A stretch of DNA of 64,000 bases from Henningerozyma blattae CBS 6284 (GCF_000315915.1 NC_020185.1:434001-498000), one strand, 5' to 3'. Positions 10,258 to 24,000 are shown, numbered from the stretch's first letter. Program-made: numbers and translations. The notes: a model not told the origin generated them from the letters alone.

Positions 10258-10429
10258 TAAGTAAATATTTCCCTTTTATACTATATATGCATATATATAA
10301 GAAAAAGACAATTTATAATACAAAATAAATCAATGATACTGTTGGCATAATTGTCATTCAAAAGAACACTGCTTAATTATAGGTATAAATAAATAAATCT
10401 AGGATAGTAAAAAATCAATTATAATATAT

Positions 10430-10449
10430 NNNNNNNNNNNNNNNNNNNN
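10430..10449. other. Assembly gap (20 N)
   Basis: Twenty undetermined bases lie between SRM1 and ARO4, flanked by ATATAT on the left and a TA run of about 35 bp on the right. The gap evidently marks a TA microsatellite that could not be assembled; its true length is unknown. Confidence 0.99.

Positions 10450-10485
<36 letters not shown>
10450..10485. repeat. TA dinucleotide microsatellite
   Basis: An uninterrupted (AT)n run follows the gap and ends shortly before the ARO4 stop codon, in the convergent SRM1-ARO4 3' region. Confidence 0.9.
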
Positions 10486-10489
<4 letters not shown>

Positions 10490-10510
10490 CAAAGTTGGGA
10501 ATTAGTACAT

Positions 10511-12152
<1,642 letters not shown>

Positions 12153-12839
12153 TTATTGAGGGATATAAGTATCTTCATCTTCTTCATCACCGCCCATGCC
12201 ATCGTTGTTAGTAGATGAACTAGCGAAACTACCCATAGCATCTGGTGGAGGAACGTAACGTGGTTTTGGACGACTGTGAGGGTTGAAACGACCTCTTCTT
12301 GGTCCACCCATTGAGCCATGGACAGAATTACTACTAGTAGCACCGCCAACTCTATCAGCAAATGGAACGGCAAACCCACCTCTGGAGGCGTCGTATTCAA
12401 ATCTTAATTCATCACTGACTTGACCACCACTTTTCCCACGACCAAATTGACGACCATCTTCGAATCCAGGGTCCAAATCAATTGAAATATTTCTATCGTC
12501 TAATTTGGTCTCTGTTAAATACTTGACAGCATTTAAAGCTTCCCTTGGTTTATTATATATCACAAAACAGAAACCACATGGTGTGAACTTGAAACGATCC
12601 AACCCCATGATGATTCTCTTAATAACACCACATTTGCTGAATAGCTCGTATATCTGTTCTTCAGATGTATAGAATGATAGGTTCCCCACATATATAGTAG
12701 AACTTCTCATGGATTGACGCAAATCGTCTAAACCGTTGGCATGATTTTTACGGGCCTTTCTTAATAAATATTTAGAAGGACGGTCCAATCTTTCCACGGA
12801 GTTATCATATTTGATTTCATCGAATTCTGCCAAGGACAT
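12153..12839 (-). CDS. CBC2: Nuclear cap-binding complex small subunit Cbc2 (CBP20)
   Basis: This 228-residue protein has one RNA recognition motif at about 48-122, with RNP2 IYVGNL (49-54) and RNP1 CGFCFVIY (88-95), preceded by the CBP20-specific N-terminus ([14 protein letters not shown]) that helps bind the cap. The C-terminal tail is Gly/Arg-rich and ends in an acidic segment. It matches S. cerevisiae Cbc2/Mud13 (YPL178W, 208 aa). Family knowledge: with Sto1/CBP80 it binds the m7G cap of nascent Pol II transcripts in the nucleus and promotes splicing and export. The gene is divergent from CTI6. Confidence 0.95.
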   Translation of the reverse strand: MSLAEFDEIKYDNSVERLDRPSKYLLRKARKNHANGLDDLRQSMRSSTIYVGNLSFYTSEEQIYELFSKCGVIKRIIMGLDRFKFTPCGFCFVIYNKPREALNAVKYLTETKLDDRNISIDLDPGFEDGRQFGRGKSGGQVSDELRFEYDASRGGFAVPFADRVGGATSSNSVHGSMGGPRRGRFNPHSRPKPRYVPPPDAMGSFASSSTNNDGMGGDEEDEDTYIPQ

Positions 12840-13414
12840 CGTGGCTCGACTTCAATAACAGCTTTCTAGACTTTTCTCGAAATATTTAGTCTGTAAAATA
12901 TCTTTTTTTTTTATGCTAATCTTTCCAATATATTACTTTCGTTTTTGAATCCCACAAATCTATTCTATTAGAAAATAATCATAATGCAAGCCCGGGTAAC
13001 ATAACTATTCTCGTTTCAATCATGCCTTTCTACTTTGCAAGATGTATATTAGATACTGTACTCAATATAACATATATGCTAATCTAAGCTGTTAAATTTT
13101 CAAGATTATTTAACTATCATTACTGCTTTAATTCTTTTGTTTTTTTTTTTTTTATTTTTTTTCCCATTTTATTTCATCTCTATTTTAATCATTTTTAACA
13201 TTGGTCAGGGCTCACAACCATTTTAGCCTTAAATTTTTTTCAGAAATTTGGGGCCGATTTTCTAGCTAAATAACTGATTTTGGAAATTTCAATGCATCTA
13301 TTATTTGAATAATCAAACTAAACAAAGTTAAGGAAAAAGTGTACTAGAATTCTTTAATTTGGATTAATAAATTCATAAATCAAAAAAAAGATAGCTATTG
13401 CTTGTACTGTAAAA
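12840..13414. other. Divergent promoter CBC2 / CTI6
   Basis: This shared upstream region is T-rich (poly-T around 13138-13162). It carries a Reb1-type site at 12993-12999 and no reading frame of note. Confidence 0.6.
12993..12999. promoter_or_regulatory. Reb1-type site CGGGTAA
   Basis: The exact Reb1 core CGGGTAA lies 154 bp upstream of the CBC2 start and 416 bp upstream of CTI6. Reb1 is a general regulatory factor that keeps divergent promoters nucleosome-free. The call is by motif only. Confidence 0.5.
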
Positions 13415-15661
13415 ATGACTACTATAGAGGAACCACCGTTAACAGGAGGAGACTCTTCGACTATCGCACGGTTGGCCGAGAATACTGTCCCAGTTCCCAA
13501 TAATAATAAAGATTCAAGTATGAATGTTGACACAAATGGATCTTTGAAGACTCCTTCTCCTACTCCAAACACAAACGAAAATACATCTAATAACGGGCAA
13601 GGTACTACCACTGGTAACGGGAATAATATTGCCGATATTTCTCCAAATACAATCGTGCCTTTGCAGGAGAATGCCACAATTACTGAGAAGAATATGAACT
13701 CTAGTGATAAGAATATGGAGGAGTATCCATCTTCAACAACCACAACAACGGCCAACGTCGAAATTAATAGTTTATCTAATGTAGCTGATGAAGAGAAAGG
13801 CGAACTTGAAGAAGAGGAAGAAGAAGAAGAAGGTGAAACGAGATGTGTTTGTGGGGAATTTGATCCACCAGACGATTCAGGGTTTTATATTCAGTGTGAG
13901 AGTTGTGGTGTTTGGCAACATGGGTATTGTGTGGGTATTACTCAAGGAGATGATTCTGCCGATCTGGATAAGTATTGGTGTGAACAATGTAAACCTAATT
14001 TACATAGACTATATACAACCGAAACCGGGGAAGCTAGGTCAGTTTACAAACCTGTTCAAGATAAGAAATCGCAGAATGACAGAGTAAAGAGGAGGAATGG
14101 AAGATCTAGTTCAAAGTCAAGTCAGAACAGTAGTAGCTCTAAGAATGATTCGTCTGCCTCTCCCACAACGGTACCTTTAAAAAGAGATCGAGAAAACTCA
14201 AGCTCAAAAGATGACCTCCTAAATACTTCGAATAATAAATCATCTAATGATTCTCATGTGGATAAAAAACAAAAATTAAAATCTAGAAATTCCATTAATG
14301 AAGAGACAAATGATAAAAATAATAAAGATAAATATATAGCTGAAGAAGTTGATGATGATGAAGAAGAAGCTGAAGACTATAATGAAGATGAGTTCCATTC
14401 AAAACACAGTTTTAATGATAGCAATCTAGATGAGCTGGACGAATTAGAGAAGAAAAAATTTCATGATAGAAAGAGAGCCACTTCGTCTTCTAGAGAAGAA
14501 AAACAATATCAAAGAATGTTAGAAAAGGCAATCTTAGAGAGTAAAAGAACTTCCGTTCAACTAGATGAAAACAAAAAGGGTAATAATATTCCAAATGATA
14601 ATACAGACATTTCATCAAATAGCGATCAAGATATAACAAGTAAAGAGAAAATAAAGAAAAATTCTTCGAAAGAAAATTCAAAAGATATTGAAAATTCATT
14701 GAAAAGTAATTTAAATTCTAATAAGGATTCTAAAAATGATTCTCAAGAAGACTCAATTGTAAAATCAAATAATAATATGAAAGATACCAATGATACAAAG
14801 GACTCAAATCTAATAGAGGAAACTACCCTTGGCACTTCAGAAAATAATTATAACAATAGTAATAATCATAATGATGGTTCTCAAAAATTTACCGCTGAAA
14901 TTACCAATTCAGAAAGTATTGCAAATAATGGCACCACTACTACTTCACAGGAAAAACTCTCAACTGATGATAATCTTAATTCAATATCAAATGATGATGA
15001 AAAGAAAAAATCTTCATCTTCAGGAAACTCTACACCAAGTTTAAAGAAATCAGGTTCTACAATCTCATCAGAAGAAGATAATAATGCAAATAATTCATCA
15101 AGTAATAGTAGACGTTCAACCAGTGCAACTTCTTTAACTCCAAATACAAGAAAGGCAAGACGTGGTGGAACCAAAAATACGACGAGAAGAGGTGAAAGAA
15201 AAAGCCCCAATTCAACTCCAACCACGAAGGGTAAAAGAAATTCCAAGAATTCAAACTCAAACACTGATGTTGATATTACAAAGCCAATGAGAGCAAGAGT
15301 ACCTCCACAGAGAACTTCATTGAATGAAATGAAAAGAAGGGTTGCCGCTATATTAGAATTCATCTCAAGAACTCAATGGGAATTAAGTCAAGATAAATCC
15401 TCCAGAGATGATCTGGTTAGATTTGTCGATAATCAACAGTTTATTCAACAAGTTGATGCTCTCTATGCTAATTATGATGAGAGTTTAAAAATGATGGATG
15501 ATTTGACAAGGTCTTTACTATATTGGCAAAAAAAATATAACGACCCGAATCCTGATTCATTCACTGATCTAATTCCTAACACAACTCTCTCTAAATCTAC
15601 TGCCAGTAGTAATGAAAATAATATCTCTAACGAAAATAATGAACCAACAATAAAGGAATAG
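13415..15661 (+). CDS. CTI6: PHD-finger protein Cti6 (Rpd3L complex)
   Basis: This 748-residue protein has a PHD finger at about 143-193 with the Cys4-His-Cys3 pattern visible in CVCGEFDPPDDSGFYIQCES, CGVWQHGYCVGITQ and YWCEQCKPN. The rest is mostly Ser/Asn/Lys/Asp-rich disorder, with a conserved C-terminal part (about 630-710, SLNEMKRRVAAILEFISRTQ onward). It corresponds to S. cerevisiae Cti6 (YPL181W, 506 aa); the extra length is low-complexity expansion. Family knowledge: Cti6 is a subunit of the Rpd3L histone deacetylase complex, its PHD finger reads H3K4 methylation, and it links Cyc8-Tup1 to SAGA. Order and orientation relative to TCO89 differ from S. cerevisiae. Confidence 0.92.
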   Translation: MTTIEEPPLTGGDSSTIARLAENTVPVPNNNKDSSMNVDTNGSLKTPSPTPNTNENTSNNGQGTTTGNGNNIADISPNTIVPLQENATITEKNMNSSDKNMEEYPSSTTTTTANVEINSLSNVADEEKGELEEEEEEEEGETRCVCGEFDPPDDSGFYIQCESCGVWQHGYCVGITQGDDSADLDKYWCEQCKPNLHRLYTTETGEARSVYKPVQDKKSQNDRVKRRNGRSSSKSSQNSSSSKNDSSASPTTVPLKRDRENSSSKDDLLNTSNNKSSNDSHVDKKQKLKSRNSINEETNDKNNKDKYIAEEVDDDEEEAEDYNEDEFHSKHSFNDSNLDELDELEKKKFHDRKRATSSSREEKQYQRMLEKAILESKRTSVQLDENKKGNNIPNDNTDISSNSDQDITSKEKIKKNSSKENSKDIENSLKSNLNSNKDSKNDSQEDSIVKSNNNMKDTNDTKDSNLIEETTLGTSENNYNNSNNHNDGSQKFTAEITNSESIANNGTTTTSQEKLSTDDNLNSISNDDEKKKSSSSGNSTPSLKKSGSTISSEEDNNANNSSSNSRRSTSATSLTPNTRKARRGGTKNTTRRGERKSPNSTPTTKGKRNSKNSNSNTDVDITKPMRARVPPQRTSLNEMKRRVAAILEFISRTQWELSQDKSSRDDLVRFVDNQQFIQQVDALYANYDESLKMMDDLTRSLLYWQKKYNDPNPDSFTDLIPNTTLSKSTASSNENNISNENNEPTIKE

Positions 15662-15996
15662 AAATATAATATCCTTCATGATTAACCTTTGTGGACACGA
15701 TTAAAATTGATTATTCGCAATATACTCTTATCTTTCTATCTTACTCATTTTTTTTATATCATTAAACCAAGCCTTTATTAATGTAATATTTATTCCATGC
15801 TTAACCAGCTACTTACTAAAACCAAATTCTTTAATCATTTCATCATTTCTTTTTAACTCTTTCATCACCAATTCGTTTTTTTTTCTTACTTTAAAATCAA
15901 CTTTATTCATTTGTAATGTATACAAATCTTTAGTTATGCATCAGTTAGATAATGTATTATATATCTATCTAGGATATTATACACAGATATCTAAAC
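15662..15996. other. Convergent 3' region CTI6 / VPS45
   Basis: T-rich, with TATATATC-type polyadenylation efficiency elements near 15955-15965. Nothing else was seen. Confidence 0.6.
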
Positions 15997-17754
15997 TTAT
16001 AAACGTAAACTTCTCAAGAATTCTCTCGTAGATAGAATATCATTACCACCTAGAACAACTCTCATGTTGTTATTATTTTTAGAAATATCTTGATTAAACT
16101 CATGAATAATTTTCGCTTCTTCATATGTAACACCACCAACTATGAATACAACCGTATCCTGAGGTGGTAAAGTATTACGAATACTTGAAGGTTCCTTTAA
16201 ATATTTATATTTTTCTATTGATAATTTGTTTGTTGATAGTTCAGTCAATATATGTGAGATTTCAGGTAAATGCTGCATGAATACATTATCAGACATCGTT
16301 GAATTATTATTATTCCTTGAATTTAATTTATCATTAAATCTTCTAGCTAAATCGCTTAATAGATGATCAGATACGTTATTAGTTTTTTTCATATTATCTA
16401 CTGAAGTATTATTTGAAAAATCTGTATGGAACATTTTTTTAATCTTTAATAATAGATTAACATCTTCAATAGGCATAGAACTACTTTTTAATCTTGAAAT
16501 TAAATTGTCCATTTGTCTTGGATTTGAATTACCATGTCTTAGCATATAAATACATGATAATTTTAATTTATAAAAATTGTCTAATTTCTGAGAGTCTAAT
16601 AGGGTCAGTAATTGCTGGTAATCCTCTTGATTATCATCATGAACAGAAATATTTTGCTCTAATTCACTAACACCCCATATATCTCTCAATTGCAATTGTT
16701 TATCTAATTCACCAACGATCGCCATATGTTTGGAAACGTTTCCTGATAATTTTCTAAATTCTGGGTATTTCTCTATGAATCCCTTGATATCTTCAATAGT
16801 TTCAATCTTAGTATTTGATTGAGTTTTATCTTTATAATTAATTACATATTGCTTAACTTTATCGCCTAATTCACCAAAATTCAAATACATAGTATCATGG
16901 AAGAATGGATCTTGCTTAGCAGATAAGGTAACTTTTTGCAAATCTTTATCAATATTATCTACTTTAGATAAATCAACAATATTTCTTTTGACCCCAATAT
17001 ACTCATGAATCATACTTTGATAAGTCCACGGTTGTAAAAGAGGTGTTAATGGATCATTCTTACGATCTAACAATAGCAGAATTGGTGTGGTATCCATCGT
17101 AGGAAAGTCAAACAATGAAGTGTCATTCTGAGATATTGAAAACTCTACTTCTTTGGCTAGTTTTGCGCATAATTTACTATTAGTAGCGTACCTTATTTGA
17201 GGCCTTAATTTTAAAGACAAAAGTAACGATGTAATACTCTCTGTTACCGTACGTAATCCATCTTCATCCCATAGTTCAAAATTTCGAAATAATAAATCAT
17301 TAGAACAATCCAAGGTACATAAATCTTCATTTAAAATGTGATAATCTTGGAATATTTCTTCGACTTTAACTACAGCTTCCATGTCGTCTGCTTCCGCCAA
17401 CCTTTCCAATTGAGACTTCGAGACCATATTATTGAAAAAAATATGATACTCTCCATATTTAGGATTTTGCAATTCTTTTACCAATAATTGAATACTTTCT
17501 TCTGAAGGAGATATATAAACCATACATTTGATGTGACGCATGGTATCCCTGTTTGGATTTTCCAACGTATCTACCAAATACACCTCATTCTGTAGTAATT
17601 CTGTTTGTGTAGAACACATAGAAATCGTAGTTACCGTATCTTTATCTAATAATAAAGCTTTTATCTTAGTGCTTTCTTCAGCATTTGCATTTGGCTTTGC
17701 CTTTGAATTGACAATTCTAGATACGTATAAATCCGCAACCTTAAATAAATTCAT
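15997..17754 (-). CDS. VPS45: Sec1/Munc18-family protein Vps45
   Basis: This 585-residue SM protein starts MNLFKVADLYVSRIV. It shares long blocks with S. cerevisiae Vps45 (YGL095C, 577 aa), such as KSQLERLAEADDMEAVVKVEE, LLQPWTYQSMIHEYIGVKRN, DTMYLNFGELGDKVKQYV and EKYPEFRKLSGNVSKHMAIVG. Family knowledge: Vps45 binds the syntaxins Tlg2 and Pep12 and regulates SNARE assembly for traffic from Golgi to endosome and vacuole. The ATG at 17754 is chosen; the frame extends 23 codons further to a GTG, but those residues are not part of the family. An Asn-rich insert occurs near residue 490. Confidence 0.95.
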   Translation of the reverse strand: MNLFKVADLYVSRIVNSKAKPNANAEESTKIKALLLDKDTVTTISMCSTQTELLQNEVYLVDTLENPNRDTMRHIKCMVYISPSEESIQLLVKELQNPKYGEYHIFFNNMVSKSQLERLAEADDMEAVVKVEEIFQDYHILNEDLCTLDCSNDLLFRNFELWDEDGLRTVTESITSLLLSLKLRPQIRYATNSKLCAKLAKEVEFSISQNDTSLFDFPTMDTTPILLLLDRKNDPLTPLLQPWTYQSMIHEYIGVKRNIVDLSKVDNIDKDLQKVTLSAKQDPFFHDTMYLNFGELGDKVKQYVINYKDKTQSNTKIETIEDIKGFIEKYPEFRKLSGNVSKHMAIVGELDKQLQLRDIWGVSELEQNISVHDDNQEDYQQLLTLLDSQKLDNFYKLKLSCIYMLRHGNSNPRQMDNLISRLKSSSMPIEDVNLLLKIKKMFHTDFSNNTSVDNMKKTNNVSDHLLSDLARRFNDKLNSRNNNNSTMSDNVFMQHLPEISHILTELSTNKLSIEKYKYLKEPSSIRNTLPPQDTVVFIVGGVTYEEAKIIHEFNQDISKNNNNMRVVLGGNDILSTREFLRSLRL

Positions 17755-18219
17755 CCTTGAATTTTCTTTTAATAAATAATATGGACAATTGATAGAATCT
17801 TCATAAAAGTATTGAAGTTCCACACACTTTGCTACACCAACTATTCTATTTCTATGTTAAATATTTAACTAATTTGGAAGTAACCTTGTTGAAGAAAGGC
17901 TGAAACTTAATCAAATAGAATTTCACTTTCTCCGGAATGGATAAATTTCGAGAATTTCAACTATCCGTTAATTCTAATTCAGTCTATTATAGAAATTCAA
18001 AGATATGCAGATACGTTGAGTATAGAAAATAAAAGAAATAGGCCTATCGTATTCGCTAATACGCTTTCTTGGTACAGGTTAACTAAAAAAGAGCTCTGAA
18101 ATTTTATCATTGCGCTAAAAATCAAAGGAACAGCCTCATTTTTGGATTATAAAAAGTTAGATTAGCAATTACCACCGAGGTAAAAGTATAAAAAGTTCCT
18201 GTTAAATTATCGTATATAG
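17755..18219. other. Divergent promoter VPS45 / TCO89
   Basis: A 465 bp upstream region shared by the two genes. No recognised factor site beyond short A/T tracts. Confidence 0.55.
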
Positions 18220-20826
18220 ATGGGCGGCCATAGAGGTAGAACTTTAAGAACCGAATTTGAGTTCTCAACAGGCACCAATTCAACTGAAAAGGGCCAAAAC
18301 GCCAATACTAATCTAACGGCTTCCCACGTTGGAAGACACCCAAGACAATTCTCTACTAGATCAAGGGCAAAAAGTACCGCTAGTTTTAAAGGTTTGCATA
18401 GAAATTCACAAACACATGAAACAGTAGGGAGTTCGAACTTATCTGGAGGTAATACAGGTTCCGATCAACAAGAAAGTACCCGCTATGGGTCCTTTAAAAA
18501 ATCCAAAAGTTCTGATTTCATAGCTAGGAAACGTACAGTAAGTGGGCTTAGCATGACTGCTCTAAATAGAACAAGAACCCATTATTCAGGAGAACCTCAT
18601 GGGAAATCAAGCCCAACAACTCATTTAAGAACCGCTCATAGTGTTACGTCCACTGGATTAAATTGTAGTACGACACCAGTTGGATTAAAACCAAGAAGAA
18701 CAAAAAGTACTCATTCAATCGTATACATGAAGTACTCAGAAGAGGATGGTGACAACAATTCTAATAATCCGTCAATCACAGATGAAGAAGTTGAATATTT
18801 TACAGAAGAAGAAGAAGATAGTAAGGAAAGGACACACTCGAAAAAACATGACGTTATTAAAAGACCCATTACTCCAAAGAAGACCCATTCGGAGCCACCT
18901 GTTGGAATAAATGAACTAGAACAAAAAGCGCAATTAGATTCACAAAAATTAAGTTACAAGGCGCCATCTGATTTATTGAACCCATCTAAGACAAGTGAGG
19001 AAAACACTAACAATATCAAAACAACGGTAGCAGCATTTAATGAGAATGCTGGTAACGAAAGTAATGATAAAATAGAACCAAATTTACAAAAAAATATTAA
19101 CAAGAGTGAAAATGAAACTGAAGCTAAGCAAGCTATAACAGATGAAATTAATGGAGAAAAGTTGAAATGGACTGAGGAAAGGAATAAAAAAAATGATCAT
19201 GACAAAGATAACAAAGATATAAATACTCACGAAGATTTGAATGATAATTATTCGAGAAAAATGAATAGTAGTACTTCCGAAACAGTTGTTCCTAATTTAG
19301 ACGGTTCTGTCGACGATGATCGTTTAGATGGGAGCGACCAGATAGAGCAAGGGAATATACACAGTATAGCCCATGATGGTGGTCATAGCTTGGTAAGACA
19401 CAGTACTTCAAGCTTAAGAATGAATGGACTAGAGGAAGGAATCATAAGTGGCCAAAAGAAAGCCGATAGCAATGGGATTATTGAACCTAAATCGAAAAAC
19501 TCTAAAAAATTAACGATTAGAACAGATAATACTATTAATCACAATAATTTAATAGCTACCACTCAAAGCAATGGAAACACGATTATCTCAAACTATAATA
19601 ATAGTACTAATAATGATGGCTATAATATCCAAGGCCCCCCTAGTAGCAATGATGAAAAATATATTCCAAGCATGATTTTATCTCAATCAACGGGTGTTGA
19701 GAGACGCTTTGAGAATCCCCCATCTATTACAAATTCACTAAATAAAAATTTCAATAATCTGGATGATACAAGATCAATTGTGAAAGAAATATCCAATAAA
19801 GATAACAATAAGTTAGACACTGACTCCAATACGAATCGGAATATGCAAAACCAAAATATTACCATATCTGAAAATAATAAATTTAAAACTATATCTAAAC
19901 AGGATAACTTTAAAACTCAACAGCGAGGCCAGGTAAATCAAAATAGCTCTAATTATATTTCAAAAAATGACTTAAATAAAACAACATTAAGTGAGAAAGC
20001 AGGTAATGTAGATTTATCTAGGCAAACAAACAATATTTCAACAAGGGAAAGTTTATTTGCTGGACCTAACAAACTTGATAAAGCAGCTGATCAATCAATA
20101 AAAAAAAAAGAAGATTCTATTCTTCAAAAGGAACATAATCGCTCTTCTTTGATTAGTACTGGAAATTCTGCACAAAAATCGACATCATTTAACAATTTCA
20201 CACAATTTTTAAAGGAGGATTTAGAAAACGATGGTGATTCTAGAACACAGAAGAAACTATGGCTTCAAAGAGAAAGTTCTATTCTAGATTTAACTGCACA
20301 AAACAACGATAGCACATCATTATTTACTGCTACAAATATTGAGGTAAAACGTGAATTTGAAAGAATTTCCCATGAGTATACGAATATACGTAGATTTGAT
20401 AATCCATTAAAGGAAGGTATCTCGAGATTAACTGCTAACGAGAAAATCTATTTAGGCAAGAGTAATACCGATGTAAAAAGTCAAGGCTTTCGAAGTAACT
20501 TATTTTCAGGGTTTAACAATCAAACGAAGAGGACTGATGATTTTTTCAATAATTCAGAGCTTGCTCAGCTAAATAGAATACTATCATCTATTTGGAAAGA
20601 GGAAACTATAAATTTTCAGTCGCAAAGTAACCCTTTAGAAAAAGGATCAATTCCTAATCAAGGCCAGCATATGGCACAACACAATAGGACTTCAATGCGA
20701 GGTATTTTAGGCCAAAATAGCGGTATGCATAATCAAAGATCTATTAACTCAATTCAACCAACTACTAGAGCAGTTAACCGTAGAATAGAAAATCAGTTTT
20801 CAAGTAAACATACTACTAACTTATAG
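18220..20826 (+). CDS. TCO89: TORC1 subunit Tco89
   Basis: This 868-residue, largely disordered protein is recognised as Tco89 from conserved islands: N-terminal HRGRTLRTEFEF and RQFSTRSRAKSTASFKGLHR, RKRTVSGLSMTALNR, GLKPRRTKSTHSI, central MILSQSTGVERRFEN, KLWLQRESSILDL, EFERISHEYTNIRRF, and C-terminal INSIQPTTRAVNRR. S. cerevisiae Tco89 (YPL180W) is 799 aa. Family knowledge: Tco89 is a non-catalytic subunit of the rapamycin-sensitive TORC1 on the vacuolar membrane, heavily phosphorylated and needed for stress and nutrient signalling. The initiating ATG at 18220 is followed directly by the conserved N-terminus. It lies 180 bp before TRM734 on the same strand. Confidence 0.93.
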   Translation: MGGHRGRTLRTEFEFSTGTNSTEKGQNANTNLTASHVGRHPRQFSTRSRAKSTASFKGLHRNSQTHETVGSSNLSGGNTGSDQQESTRYGSFKKSKSSDFIARKRTVSGLSMTALNRTRTHYSGEPHGKSSPTTHLRTAHSVTSTGLNCSTTPVGLKPRRTKSTHSIVYMKYSEEDGDNNSNNPSITDEEVEYFTEEEEDSKERTHSKKHDVIKRPITPKKTHSEPPVGINELEQKAQLDSQKLSYKAPSDLLNPSKTSEENTNNIKTTVAAFNENAGNESNDKIEPNLQKNINKSENETEAKQAITDEINGEKLKWTEERNKKNDHDKDNKDINTHEDLNDNYSRKMNSSTSETVVPNLDGSVDDDRLDGSDQIEQGNIHSIAHDGGHSLVRHSTSSLRMNGLEEGIISGQKKADSNGIIEPKSKNSKKLTIRTDNTINHNNLIATTQSNGNTIISNYNNSTNNDGYNIQGPPSSNDEKYIPSMILSQSTGVERRFENPPSITNSLNKNFNNLDDTRSIVKEISNKDNNKLDTDSNTNRNMQNQNITISENNKFKTISKQDNFKTQQRGQVNQNSSNYISKNDLNKTTLSEKAGNVDLSRQTNNISTRESLFAGPNKLDKAADQSIKKKEDSILQKEHNRSSLISTGNSAQKSTSFNNFTQFLKEDLENDGDSRTQKKLWLQRESSILDLTAQNNDSTSLFTATNIEVKREFERISHEYTNIRRFDNPLKEGISRLTANEKIYLGKSNTDVKSQGFRSNLFSGFNNQTKRTDDFFNNSELAQLNRILSSIWKEETINFQSQSNPLEKGSIPNQGQHMAQHNRTSMRGILGQNSGMHNQRSINSIQPTTRAVNRRIENQFSSKHTTNL

Positions 20827-21006
20827 CTAGTAAGAGTTGAGTTATTGTTAAATTTCCCATTTTTTTAGGCAATTCGGAATTTTTCTATGCTTTGAAAAAT
20901 AAAATTGAAAAATTAGAAAAGTTTAAAAGTATATTTCTGAAATTATTTCTTACATAGCGGAATATAATTCTAATCCAAATATATTTTAATATAGCAGGAT
21001 TAGATT

Positions 21007-24000
21007 ATGTCTGAAATTACAGAATTAACACATTGTGGTCCATCACTCTGTGTTAAATTTTTCGAACACTATGTTTTTGCTGCATATGGACCATTGTTAA
21101 AAATTTATGAATATAAAACTGGAAAAGTTGTGAATACATGTCGAGTACTTAAAAAGAATAAAGTTCATGGCATTAGCATTGGGAAATCTGGTAATATACT
21201 AGCATATGGTGCTAGATCGGTATCTGTTTTCCCTATGTCAGAAGCATTGAAGAAAGAATCTGTACAAAAGTACGAGAATATAACTACGGAATGGATTACT
21301 AGTTCTGAATTTGATTATACTGAGAAAAATATTTATATGCTAACTTGTTACAATAAAATATTAGTCTACAATCTAGAAAGCAAATCTATTGCTATTAAGG
21401 CTGTACCTGGCGAAAGATCTATTTTATATTCAGGCTCTATTAAAGTATTTTCTGACGATAAAGCTTATGCCGTTGCAGGCACTGTTATGAATGGTGTAAT
21501 TATTTGGGACTTAATTACCGAAAAGATGTTCCACAATTTAACCGGCCATGAAGGTGCAATTTTTAATGTCATTTTGAGTGATGATGGTAAATTAATTGCA
21601 AGTTGCTCTGATGACCGTTCAATTAAGTTGTGGGATTTTACAACTGGCCAAGAGCTTACTACTGGTTGGGGTCATACAGCCAGAATATGGTATTTAAAAT
21701 TTTTTGACAATGATAGAAAATTAATTAGTGTATCTGAAGATTGCACATGCCGTGTTTGGTCTGTTTCCCGCTCTTCTACTGGCAAAATTGAATTAGTTCA
21801 AGAAAATATTATTGAGGCTCATCAAATTAAAAACGTTTGGGGAGTAGACGTCCAAGAAAGTGAAAATATAGCTGTTACATCAGGTAATGATGGTAGGATC
21901 AGAGTTATCGATTTAGCACCTGTTTCAAGATATGGTAATGAACTACAATCGTTTTCATTAAATGAGTTATCCATAAAACATGGAATTAAAATGGAAAAAG
22001 GTGAAATGTTTAAAGGCTTCCAACCCTTTAAATTTGGTCTTATTGCTGCTACTTCCTTAGGTAAAATCTTGATGTTTGATCAGATATCAAACTCTTGGTC
22101 CTTGTTGATGACCGATTCAAGACTTACTTCTTATTCAATCTTTCATGGTATTAAAGAGGAAAATATCGCTGTTATTGCTAACAATAAGTCCGAATTACTT
22201 GTATTAAAACTATCAGAAGATGGTAAAACAATAATTAAAGAATCTAAACTTCATTATGACAATTTAAGTAAGACCATTAATTGTTTGGTTACTAAATTTG
22301 ACGAAAAATCTCTATTTATACTTTTAGAATCTCCAAACCCTAATGACCAACTACAAGGTCTCCAACTGTCTAATAATACTCTTGAAATAATTAACGAATA
22401 TACGTTTACAAAACCAAAAAATTTTACAACTTCGTCAGTAGCTATAATTGAAAATTTACTCATAATTGGTTCGAGATTTAGTACTGTCGGTATATATTCT
22501 TTAACTAAGGAACAGAAGGAATGCTATCTAATCAAAGGAATTAATGAAGGTGATAATATCACATCAACTACCTTCATTAGTAAACTACCTAACGCATTGA
22601 TTTTTTCCGTTACAAGTAGAGATGGATATTACAATTTTATCAAAATACATATATCTAAAACTTTCGAAATTGCCAAGCATGAAATTATCTACTCAAACAA
22701 AGTTGCCCGTGGTTTCTTAGAGGGTAGCTTCATTGATGAAAATGACGATTTTATAATATACGGGTTCAAGTCAAGTTTATTTTACCTGTATAATGAAACC
22801 AAATGCTATGAATTGGCAAGCCAACTTTGTGGTGGTGCTCACCGTCAATGGAACTTTGAAGAATTTAATGACTATTTTATGTTAGTATTTATTCAATCAT
22901 CTACATTACATATTAGAAGAATTAACAAATTAAAATTTCCTCACACATTATCTGATGGCTTACATGGCAGAGAAATCCGAGACATTACTATCAGAAGTAG
23001 TAAATCTTACAAAAATGGTTATCTGTTTTGTACTGGCTCTGAAGACACTGGTATTAGATTGTCATATTTTGATATAACTACTAATGAGATAAATACTTAT
23101 TGGTTTGAAAGACAACACGTATCAGGTTTACAAACTTGCTCGTTTATTAGCAATAACCTGATGATTTCTACATCCGCCCGTGAAGAATTATTTTTGTGGA
23201 AATTAAATACTGACACTGAAGATCGTCCATATATGAATTTACTTCAACACTTGCCAACATCTATGGATACACCAGATTTAAGAATTATGGACTTTTCAGT
23301 TAAGTTCATTGAAGAAACTGTAGATTTTGTACTAGCTACGATTTATTCGGACTCCACTATCAAAATTTGGTACTATAACTCTGATGAGAATAAATTTAAG
23401 CTAATTATTGGAGGACGCTATGAAACTTGTTGTTTGACAAATGCTAATTTTGTCACTTTAAACCAAAAATTGTATTGTGTTGTAACCCCTACTGATGGGT
23501 ATATTGTTGTTTACAATATTACCGAAGCTATTCAATTTGAATTATCTGAAAGTAATACACTAGTTAATAATGAAAAGGATCTTACACAGACTGCTTTACC
23601 AATGTATGAAACGCGTATTAGAGTCCATCAATCTGGTATCAAGTCAATGGACACACAAGTTCTTGATAATACTTTGAAAGTGTATACCACTGGTGATGAT
23701 AATGCTATTGGCTTAACTATATTTAAACTTGATACTTCAACCAAAAAATTAGAAGGTATAACCAATAGTTTTATCGAAAGGGCCAATGCATCGACAATTA
23801 CATCATGCAGCTTATTTAACAATAACTCGAAGTTGCTAACTACATCTGTAGATCAAATTGTCAAGATTTACGACATTTCTAACGATCAATTAGACCTAAT
23901 AAACGAGCGATACACTACGATAGCTGATACAGGCTCTTGTGATACTATTGATTTAAGTGATGGGTCTTCGCGTTTATTGATTGGTGGTGTAGGCTTTTCT

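Noticed and set aside
17754..17823. Longer VPS45 N-terminus
   Set aside because: The extra 23 codons begin with GTG, and the family starts at MNLF, encoded at 17754.
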